Below, one piece after another: positions 51,801 through 63,800 of a DNA stretch of 64,000 nt. The DNA is from Anseranas semipalmata. Taxonomy: Eukaryota > Chordata > Aves > Anseriformes > Anseranatidae. The stretch lies in assembly GCA_013399115.1 (NCBI GenBank), contig VXAA01004295.1:275830-339829 (forward strand), read 5' to 3'. Numbering within the stretch: position 1 is the first letter of the stretch; each line of letters begins with the position of its first letter. The position numbers and the translations under genes were made by a program. The notes below the pieces were generated by a model. The model was not told where the DNA came from and searched no databases. It saw only the letters and a program-made list of their open reading frames with translations.

Positions 51801-54800
51801 TTATTGAAGTAAAATATCATCATGAACATACGTTTGCTGCCAGAACTTTTAAAGTTTGTTTACGCATATATATGTACACACAGAAACATATACCTGTGTA
51901 CACACACACCATTACTATTTAAATAGTCACATTTAAAGTAATATTGCTAAAGTAAAAAATGTCACCAGTGCAATGCTTACTCTAAATTACATTAAAAAAA
52001 TCCTACAAAGGTATCTAAAACTATTTTTAATCTTTGTTTACAAAAATAAGCATGTACACGCGCATAAGTGTGGGACATCGGTAAACAAGACACACATTAC
52101 AAAATTTTGCAGTGAAGGAAAAATCCCTCTCCCCTAGCACTTACAGTTCTCCAGGTTCCTGGGTATTTTCTTCCTTTCTTTAATTTACTATGAAAACCAT
52201 ATAGGCCTAACAGAGCTCTAATGTGCCCATAGGGTTTGGTTTCCACACTCCTCCCGCCCTCTAGCTACCGCAACCAAGCCCCGGGCTGTGGCCGTGCTGC
52301 CTGCAGCACCATGGAGAGCTCTGCAGCGCGGAGGCCACAGCCCCTGCTCCGGCCAAAGCCATCTCCTCGCCCTGCTGCAGCGCGGGTGCCCCTGTCCAAA
52401 CTTCAGCTCTACCATCCCAGCTTCCGAGTACGCAAGCCAAAACCACTCTTGAGAGCCAAGTCTTTCTGTACATACATATACAGAGTGCTCAGATGCTGCT
52501 GATTGATGTTATTTCTGCTTTTAAAGAAGCGAAGTTCTTCCCTTAATAAATACCTGCGTCTTATTTAAAAGCTCTCCATTAACACATTTGTCTTTTCATC
52601 TGGTTAGTAGAAATACAGTTTTCTTGTAGTATGGTCAGAACTGCCATGTTTCTTTCAGTCAGGCTGTCTCTTAAGAAAAGCTAAGGACACAGGAAGGTAG
52701 AACAGTAGTTCTGGAGAACAGAATGCCTATTACCTCCCTCACATCCCACAAACATACAAGTAAAACAGTATTAATACACCATAAGGAGTGTAGGGCTAAG
52801 GTGCAAGAGGACAGAAGCACTATATCACGTCAAGTTTTATAAGACTACTGCTGTTCTGTTACAAAACAAATGACCAAAACAAAACACCCTTCATTAAAAG
52901 TTTTTACGTAAGATTTCAAAACAATAAATTCAAGCAACAAAGCATCAACTCTCTTAATCTTGCTTTACATGAAATTACTATACATTATATAATATTTGCA
53001 TTTTCAAATACCTAGCTCTTTGTCTGATTGGTCAGATACAGACTGCAAGTCCTGCCGCTCTGAACCTTGTGCTGGTAATGAAGTTGTCTCTGTTGTGGTT
53101 TGACTGACTGTTTCTGCCTCTCCCAGCTCTCCTTCTATCATGGTAGTGATACCACGGACAAGATCCAGTAAACAGTGAAAGGCCACCGACATGGCATAGC
53201 CTTCAGGAATTGTAGGTGGCTCTACTTTGTCCAGCATTTCCAAACTGAAAAATTGAAAGCATGACAAGTAAGCATGTAACAGTACAACTGTGATTAAAAA
53301 CAGTAGCAAAGACAAAGATTCCAAATCAATATTAGGTACTGATAGGCCCCAAACATTCTTGAAGATTTACAGCAACTCAAGAAAATCAATTACTTGACTA
53401 ATTAAGTCACTAATGAAAAGATTAAATGTCATTAAATATAATAGTAAATGAAATGGTACAAACACTGAGTATTTAGACTTGTCAATAAATATTGTAAGAA
53501 ATTAACACACATAAGCAAGTATCACTGAATGAATTATTCTACTTTTATTATTATTATTTTACTTATAGCTACCGCAACAGAACATGTTCTAAAGAACACA
53601 AGTACATAGGAACAACAGAGGAGATAAGTCAAAAAGTCATGACAGTGTGAATATTGTTACAACAAATTGAGAACAAGTCAGGTGTTCCATGATCATTATC
53701 TGTGAGTCCATATATCTGGAAAACCCTGCCATAGCAAGATAATGTATGACCAAATATCCATCACCTACATGCACAGGTAGACAATGGAAGTTATTTGTAC
53801 AAAGAGCAAATGTTTACACAACTCACTGCTGAATAACAGTGCCGTTAAAACACCATTATTCTGGAACTGCAGCCCCACTGCCATTTTTCATCATATTTTA
53901 CCTTAAAAGCCCATAAAGAACTGCTGGGTTACAAATCCAACAGGAAACAGATTTCATCTGCCACAGCAGCAGTGTCTGCGCAAGGAAAGACTGTCTGTTA
54001 CAGAAACTACCTGCCACCCCAACAACTACTATTTCACGATTTGCTTTACAAAACGTTACACAGACTAGGCATTCCAGCTACAATATACCAAAGACACTTT
54101 TATACTGTAGTGCCACCACTCCTTTCTGCCCAAAGGGCATTCTTTCCCCAGACATGTAACACTTCAGTTATTACTTCAACTTTCCTGAAGATGGCTGCCT
54201 GACATATTGGAGGGCATGTGCAGTATAAGTAGATCAAATAAATGTTCAACTTTTGTTTCTGCTATTAAAGTGGGACAGGGCAGACATGAAAGGGGGTGGA
54301 AGAAACAACTCATTTCATAGAGAAACAGTAGTGACAAAAAGGGTAGTTGAGATACCAAAACAGAGTAACAATTAAGTGAGGTACGATGACTCCATAAAAG
54401 AAAAGTGTGTAGTTACGAAAAAAGCATAGCTTTGTCAGCTCAGTTTGGCATTCAGACAGGTACTGATTTGAACAGCTGGGCACCGGAGTCTCAGACCAGT
54501 ACCACAACATCACAGGACTTCTATATTGTAGTTAGTTTTCACCTGACTTCTTTGGAGAATGTGGCAGAGAGGAAAAAAAATGACTACGATGAAATCCTAG
54601 AAACAACCAAAGGACAATAGATGCACACTTGCTACTTCACCTAAAACTTTAGTAGCCCTAGCCTTGTATGTAGCTCAAACTCCATTCATACTTTCCTATT
54701 ATACAGAAAACCAGACTGATTAAAATTGGCAATGCGTGTCCACCATCATCTCATCAATAATGAAACTAGCAGAGAAAACTAACTAATAGGCTATGCTTTA

Positions 54801-57800
54801 TAGCAAGCTTACACTTCTCAATCAGCAGCCTCACAGATGGCAGAAAAGTTAGAAAAGCAAAGTCCACAAGTCTTCATACAAAGACATAATTTAATTGCTA
54901 AATATTAAAAAAGCAATAGCATTGAATTCTTGCTATTACGCATTGTTTTTTTAAAACTCTAATTGACTCAAAGTAGACCAAAACTATAAACAAAAGAAAC
55001 AACAGTATTTTTTTCTTGTCACCAAATTCTGTGGAAATTTTCCACTGAAGATGATTTTTTTCAAGAAAAAAAAAAAAAAGGTATGACATCACATTTAGAT
55101 ATCAAATTGTCAATAACTTTTGATAAACAGCGTGCTTTATCCTGTAAGAAGTCAAATATGCAAAAGTGCCAAAGTTTACTAATGTGTTAAAATGTGAAGG
55201 ACATCTGAAGTTATTACATCTTGATACTACAATAATTGTATGTACAAGAAGTCTATGAAGATGTTGGCTTTTTCAACATTACTGTTATAATAACTTCTCT
55301 CTCTCCCCCCCATTCTAAAGAAGTACGTTGTTAATGCTGTTGTTTTATCCATTTCTGCCCAGTTACACTTCATAGAGGCCTAAATTTTAAACTCATTAAG
55401 CTAATGTGCTTGTATCACTAACAAGCATTCAAAAATGTTTCTCAAAGGTTCTTATTTCTGGGATCAGAACCCTAATATAGATTATTTTAATATTTCAACA
55501 TATATGTATGAATTAATACACTTCAGTTTATTAAACTGTTAACACTGATGGAATTATGTTTGAAGTGACATTTTATAGCAGCATTTAACACACAGCAGTT
55601 TTAGCTCCTACAACTGAAAATACATAAGTGTACACATATTATGCTATAAACCTATGAGTAGCACTAAAATGAATCTTAAAAAAAAGTTTTGAAAAATTCA
55701 AATAAGCTTTGTTGCAGGAAAGCACTAAATAAAAATGTTATACTAGCTTACAATCAAATATGTAATAGAGGTCATGTACACTTACTTTTGAAGATAGGAA
55801 AGCAAACTACAGGATAAATTGAGTTGTTACAGTTACATGGGAATGGCCATGAAAAATCTTGAATGCAAGTCTTTGTCTGTTCCTTGTAAAAACACTTACT
55901 TCTTCATGTAAAGAGGAAGGCAAGGCACAGTGATATGGGAAGAGACAGCTCCACCCTAGCAAAAGGAACTCTGCTAGCTCTGTTCACAATTCATGTCCCC
56001 AATTAAGTCACTGCATAAAAATATAAGATCTGGCCTTTCTATGAAAATGGAATGTCAGCAAGTAAGAGAAAATCAATGCTAGGATGTGACCCAAATCTAC
56101 AGTTGCAGTTAGTCATCTCCTTATGTGCAGAGACTACAGACAAAAGTGTGAGATAGCAGAAACAAACTGCTGACAGGACGTGTTAGCAACAAATCCAGTA
56201 TCTTTCACAGAAGAAAAAAAGATTGCAAAAATGACTGAGACAGAATCATGGAGCCACTGGACGGATCCAAAGGTAAGACACAAGCAAATTCAGAGCAGCA
56301 CGGGACACTGTGATGGTGGCTGCAATATTCTTGAACCAGAATAGAAATAAAGAAGAAAAGGTAGAAAAGCAGGAGGCTGCACTAGGTGGACAAAGCAAAA
56401 TTTTTATCTACTTTTGTTAAAAACTTCCATTTCCTGAGAACAACCTAAGTCAAGCAACCTGAAAGAATATTCATGGCTACTGTTGGAATAAGAAGTCAAC
56501 ACATATGTGCTGTTAAAGTTTTGAAATCCAAGGATGAATTTGTCCTTCTAAATCTGAAAGGCAGATAAAGTACCTTAAAAAAGTAGAGACCCATGCTATT
56601 TGCTGATTTCACTGAATATTAGTATGCCAAAATTTCATGGGCCGTACAAATAATCTGGAAGAGATTGCATAATAATTTGGAAGAGATTGACCCTCAGTGG
56701 TCATGACTGACACAAAAAGATTTCCACTATTTCAAAAAGCATTGCAACCCAGTAACACGACTCTGTAGACTCAGAATACAATCTTCACTATGCAAAGTCT
56801 TCAGGAAAAACTAGTAATTGGTCATTCTAAGAAGCATTCACAGCCTAACCTTCATCTATAGGTGAATATATTGCTTGGAATGACAACCTGACCAATATCT
56901 ACCAGAATATCCCATTCAATAAAAAGTGTAAATACAGTAAAGCTGGTCTAGAAAACTATTTTTCACTTCTGCTGATGCCCTAACATCCCTAATGTTTGTC
57001 TTTGCAGAGCCCACCAAAAGACATTCTAAAATATACTACAGCAAGGCCTAAAGGAGAAGAGTTAATACAGCAACAGTATGGTAGAAAAAAAATCCAACAG
57101 ATGCTAGAGCCATAGGGGATATTTGGATCAGAATCCAGAGCATTTGGACAAAACAGTTAAAAATCAGACCACCTCACTCCACTGACAAAAAGAAAAGTCA
57201 TAATATACCTCAATCCAGTGAAATGAACACCTCGATATTCACTAATAAAAAAAATCCTCAGACAAGTTGTAGATAAAAATATTTGTTATATACATTTTCA
57301 AAAAGATAGTGGTACTTACTAGGTAGCTTTAGCGCTGCCTTGCACTGTTACATTCAGGATAGGAATCCAAGTACCTCTGTACTCGAAGGCAGGTAATACA
57401 GTTGCACCGCCCCCCATTCCAAGCACTCCTGGGTTTGTCTGTGCTGATCCAGTGCTCCCAGATGCATTGCTTCCTGTTCAGGAAAACAAAGTTTAAGCAT
57501 TCTCACAGTCTAATTTTAGAAATCAGCAAACATCCTTTTTTTATATTTATTTTTTTTTTTAAGCTGAGATGTACGGTTTAATCTGAGATGCTCAATACAT
57601 CACCACCAACACAAAAAAAACTATTTTTGAGCTCCCCCTGCTGTCTATAACACGGCATTATGTGCAAAGTAATCAGTTTAAAAGGCACAGTTGTTTGATA
57701 CTGACTGCCCTACTTTCAGAGTAAAATGTTTCTGTGAAAGGCAGAGCAGCATTCATAACACACCGAACAAACTGAACTTAAATAGCCCCAATGAAATAAT

Positions 57801-60800
57801 ACATATTTTATTGAAGATTCAGACAGATATTTAAATAAAATTCAAAGACTATTTAAATAGTTGCATTTAGAAATCAGAAGTAGTAGGAAAGAAACGTTAA
57901 TCATTCCAAGAATAAAGATCACCACAAACTTTAACGATTTCAGAAATGTAAAAAAGCCACATGAAGAAACTCAAAGAGAACTGCAGTGTCTGAATCTGCT
58001 CTATCCCAAAGTACAAGAAAATAAACTACACCAGGGAAGAGCCAACAACATGCCAACCAGTACCTAGGAGGGAACAAATTTTGGTTCCAATAAAAAAAAA
58101 AAAAAACAAAAAAAAAAAAAAAGATAAAAGGACAAGGAAGTCTGTGTATATACATTTCCTGTATACAGAAAGAAGTCTGTACTTACTAGGAGTAGGTACC
58201 ACAAGTTCAGACTCTCTATAAACAATGGGAAAACAAGGGCAGATTCCCCAAGAAGGTGACTCACAGCACCTAATTTCATTATAACAACTGGCATTTTGGT
58301 GTGCTCTCTTAATTATGTAGAGAGGCTAAATTACTAATCCAGACAATATGAATACATGCAGAAACCTATGTGTATACACTTCAGTACAGTAAAGCTTAAG
58401 AGATTAAAAAAAACAAAGCCATACTGCTTAACTGGTCAACCAAGCACAGCCACTGACACGAACACAATTACACTGGTGCTGTTTGCTGCGATCCCACCAA
58501 GCAGTCACACGTATAAACTATTTGTTATGTCAACATAACTCCTCACAGCGGCAAAAAGGCTTACACCGATATAATAGCCGCACAAAACAGGCAGATGCGG
58601 TTTTCACCTTCTCCCATGAAACTGCTACCCTGTTGCAAAACTGAAGCTCGGAAGTCAACCGCATGTGACTAAAACAGCCTGCTGCTACAGCACTATCATT
58701 ACAGCCAGAAGAGTCAGTTCAAAAATTAAGCTGCATTGATATACTCTTTGTTAGACATGGCCATAGAAGGAAAAGAGACAAAGAGAAACACATAAGAAAG
58801 TGACATGAGAAACACTCAAGCAGGAAGAAATAAAAAGGTAAAGGAGAAACAAGCTGGAATGATAATCCAGAGAAACAGTGACAGCACTAAGGGTATGTCC
58901 ATACTGCAGTGCTGTCTCATGTGAAGGAAAAATGTAAGCTTTGACAAGAATGAGCGTTTGTGAATGGCTTCTTGTGTGTGTGTTATATGATGAAAAGCGC
59001 TTTTCTAATTTACTTAGTGGATTAAACTAACCTAGAAATAATAGAATTCTTCTATCAGCTCCCATACAGACAAGCATCAAACTACTGACGTAAACTTCTT
59101 CATGTAAGCAAACTTAACACCAACTTGTAATTCAAACTTCATGAGGAAACCCTGGAAGGCATGAGTCTACACCCAGACTTTTTAATGTTTGTTAATTTAA
59201 TAGCAGACATGAGAGATAATAAACACAATCAAAGAAATAATTATTATCTCTTTTAAGAAGGCATGTCAAAAGACACCCTTAGAAATTCTTATGTTGTTTG
59301 TTGCTGAAGTTTCTGCTTCCCAAACCCTGCAAAGAAGCAGAGAGCCCTAATTCAGATGTGACTACCTGCAAAGGGATTAAAAGGAAAAGCATTCCTTCTT
59401 ATAGTAAATAAAAATACACCTAGTGAAATGCCACAACCCTGGCTGCAAGAAAAGATAATCAAGTTTAGTTTCAGTAAGCGACTATCTTCAGCTTACAGAG
59501 AAAGATTATCTGTAAAACACAGATCTGTCTTTCTGTCCTTTGGCTTCCTCAGTCCAGTTTCGTCCCTAAAAATCCAGAAGAATTTGCTATCACCTCTCAA
59601 AAGAGAGGAGCAAACGCACCCTGTCTTACTACTTCAGTTGCACACAGCCTTAAATGACATCCACTCCAAATCACACAGAATTCAGACAATTTTATAATAG
59701 TCAGAAATTAGAAATAAATCCCTCACAATTTCCCTCAGAGAAGTTGCAAACCAAGGAGCTTGCTAGCTGTAGAAGCAGATACAAATGCAGGACTGCTACT
59801 CTGCTGACCGAGAGCTGTCTTCTCCATGATACAGGTACATATGTAAAATCATTTAGTGTAACAGACCTGAAAACCAGTTTATCTCAAGCTAGCTTTTCAC
59901 CTAAATGAATGCTAAAGTACAGAATTGTATCAAACCAAATGTATATACTGAATCAAATCAGAATTTATTATTACAAGAAAACACTAGAAAATTAAAATGA
60001 TAGTAAGGACAAGGCTTTACCAGTTTGGTTTGGTGTCACTGAGGTATTCCCTGTGCTTGGTACAAGAAATAGTGACTGGATGAAGGACCCCAGCGCATTC
60101 ACAATATCACGGAAAACTTTTGTGGAATGTTGCTTCATATCATAGGATTGACAAAAGGACCTGAAAAGTATTTTATAAAATATAGTAAGTATTTTACAAA
60201 TTGGAGACTAAAAGCACATTTTAACTTCAAATATTTAGGTGAATAATAAACTTCATTTTTGAGTGAATGTTTCTTTGATGCTGGTGAGACAGAAGGTTTG
60301 GAATACACATATAACTGTAAGTCAGTCCTTCCTGGATAATAAGTATTGCCTAATGATTTATACAAAATTATTTTGAAGAGTTTATTGCATGTCAGTTTCA
60401 AGATTCAAGATATTTACAATGTTCTAGGAAGCATTTTCCACCAGAGAAAAATAAAAAGATTTCTTAAAATGTAGGTAAAAGTGAAATTTGATGTATGTTA
60501 TACCTTAATAGCTGAGGCTGCACACAAAGCCTGTGAATAGATTCTACTGCAACAGCTCTTAGCCACTGTGGTTTGTCTGCATCCAGAAACTTAACCAGCA
60601 ATGAGAGAAAGATCTCACATTCTGTTACCTAAAAGATATAGTTTATAGTCATTAAATTAAAAGAAAAAGCCTCCTACAAAATATTTTCTCCAAAAATCCT
60701 CTGTTTCATCTTAGGAGTCCTATCCTAGCAAGTTTTGCTCAGGATCTAAAAAAAAACCTTCAATAAGCATTTACCCAAAATTATACAAAAAAACATACCT

Positions 60801-63800
60801 AATAATCAAGGTATTGTTTTGCCAAGCTAACACCGCATATGCAATTGTACTGAAGGAGTTAAAGTCTTTACAGATATTTCAACAAAATTCATAAATGTGC
60901 TACAGTAAACAAATGAAAAGGGAAAAAAGCACTTTTTTTTTTTAGCAAATACCTGAAACTTTGGAGGTAAAGAGCAGCTGAACATGTGTTTTTAATGAAC
61001 ATTCTGTCAACAGCTTTAGCAACAGAAGTCAAAAGCCTCTTAGCAATTATTGACAAAGCACAGTAATCAACACTACCTAAAGCCAGGCAAACAATTTAAG
61101 AAGATCAAAAGGTTCCCAAACCCTTAATTGAAAGACAGTCAAGTACAGAAAAGACAACAGTTAATCTACTCTGAGAATTTATATAAGCCCACATTTAATA
61201 AAATCATACATGTAGAATACACGTAAACACAAATACATATAAAATGAAGACAGTATTTAGCCTTTCCTTCCCTTGGTATAGGTCAACTGTTCCCAACAGG
61301 TAACTAATGCTATTATTCACCACAATACTGGCATGTACATAGAAAAACAGAATTGCATAAAGAAAATTTGAACATATTCTTACCAGCAAACTGTAAAACT
61401 GCTTAATCAATACAGAAACTACTCTCAGCAAGCGCATACAGATGGGGAAATATGGTTTTTCCACTGGTGCTGGGGAAGATGATGTGCTAGAACCTTGTCT
61501 GAACTTGATATTTGGAGAGAAGAGCTTTATAACAAGAGGGCATACTCTTTCTTTAAGGAGAAAACTGAATTCCTGATGCTGAAAGAAAAAAAGAAAAACT
61601 CATGAGCATAAAATATACACAGATATTCTTCAATTGCCTTCAGTAGCTCTGATTATGCATCTTATTTACATTTACTGTTAAGATCAAGTACTCTGAAGTC
61701 ATGTAAACTTTGGTGTAAATTAAATGCTCATGAAATGATAAAGGAAGAAAGGCAGACACCATTGTAAAGCTACCAAAAAGCATGATGAAGTCACATGGTC
61801 AGGTTCATACATGCACTCCTCTTCTTATATTTTGCAAATTAAAATAGGCTGCTATTACATCATTTATTAAACTTTTTAATTTAGCTAATGTCTGCTGAAA
61901 TCTGTTACTGTAAGATTATGGTGCCTTTATATGCAGTGGATGCACACAAATCATAGTCATGATTGCTACTGCTTTGCAAGTGTTGCGAAGTTACTGTTTT
62001 CATTGAGATACCACAAATTAAGTTACAGAGCTGTATCATCAGAAGTGTCATAAATCATGCAAGATAAGAAAATACAACTCTGGAGGGGATACAGCTAGCA
62101 AAATAAAAAGTGAAACAGAGTATTACATGTTCCACAAAATGCACAAGCAAAGCATATGTGATAGAAAAAAGTGGACAAAAAGCATGCAATATGTCTCTAT
62201 CAATTAAAAAAAAAATCAAACATGTAAAAGCTAGAGGTCCTTTTGGAAGTAGTATTCACACTAAATTAAAGAGAAGTTAATGATGTGTAAATATTATTAC
62301 ACATGTGAAAAAAAGACTTCCTAATTTTCTCTACAAGAACTACTCACTTGTAAAAACACTTGTGGAAAGTCATTGAGGACTGATTCAAGAAGTTCAAGGC
62401 CAAACGTTCGGGTCATTTCCGTCATACCCACGAGCCAGTAAGGAGCATCAGCATTAACTAACTGACAAAGGTCCTTAAAAAGAAATACAATAACATAATC
62501 CATTCTCTGCACAGTCCTTTACTGTGATAATTTTTCTGAGTCTACAACAAGATCTACACTCTGCCTCCTTTGTAAGTAGTAATTTTCCCATTTCAACATA
62601 ATTTTTCCTCAAATACTTCTTTTACTTCAATTATTATGCAAAAAAACTTTTTTTTTTTTTAACTTACTGGTATCCTTGTAGTAATTGTGTTCATTCTTAC
62701 CCTCAAAAATTTCTCAAATCAGTGAATTTGCTAAGTCAAGAAGATTTTTATTGGTTTGATGAATATAATTATAACTTTTCATTATATATTTTACATTAAT
62801 ATACAGTACCAAACACAAAAAGTAAGACTATGGTAGCATTGTTTGGCTAAAGCAAATAAGAATCTCAAAGTTAATGCCAACATGCATGCTAAACTTTTCC
62901 AATCAGCCCTCTGGGATATAGAACATCAGTGTCAATTACAATAAGTACACATAAGAAGGCCTGAAGCTCTGGTTAAGGACCTTACCAATATGTCAACAGC
63001 ATATTGCATATATATTATACAACCAATATGTCAACAGCAGATTTCTGAAATTTCTTAAGAGACACAGAAGCACCCAATCATAACTGCAAATGTTTAAGTA
63101 TATACTGCCCAACTACCTGAAAAAGCATATATGCATCTTTAGCACATGGCTTCAGTGTACTGACAGATCTTCTGTTACTATTTCCTTGAACTGCAACTGG
63201 CTGATCGACAGTGTCTGTGTAAAAACAAAAGTCAGTTTTGTGAACAAATGAACTGTTCAAAATCAAGTACGTATTAAGTGTTCTTACAAAGAGATTCTAA
63301 AAGAATGGCCAGGTAATTCTTCAACAACTTACCATTTCTACAGAAATAAGGATTAGATTGAATACCAAAGATCGTGAATACCAATCATTTCTTTACAATG
63401 AACGTTCTCTTTAGAACCATTACTGTGGCCTATTTCATAGGAAGTAATCTAGGTTACCTTCACTTTAAATGTCCCCATCACCTCAAAATCCTTTGCAATA
63501 CTAACCTGAAGACCGGCTCTCACAGTTTGAAAAAAACTAGATTTTATATATTTTCATACGTATATATATACATATGTATGTATATATATACATACATATG
63601 TATATATAGTGTACTGACTCAGACTGACACAATGGCTGAGGTGATTTCATCACCTTTGAATACAAGTAAATGTATAAAAGACCATAAAAATGAATGTCTG
63701 TGATTTTTTTTATAAAGTCTGTACAATTGTTTTACTACTTCTTTATCTGAAAAAGATAAACATTTAATGGGTGTCCAAACAACAGGTCAATACAAGCAAG

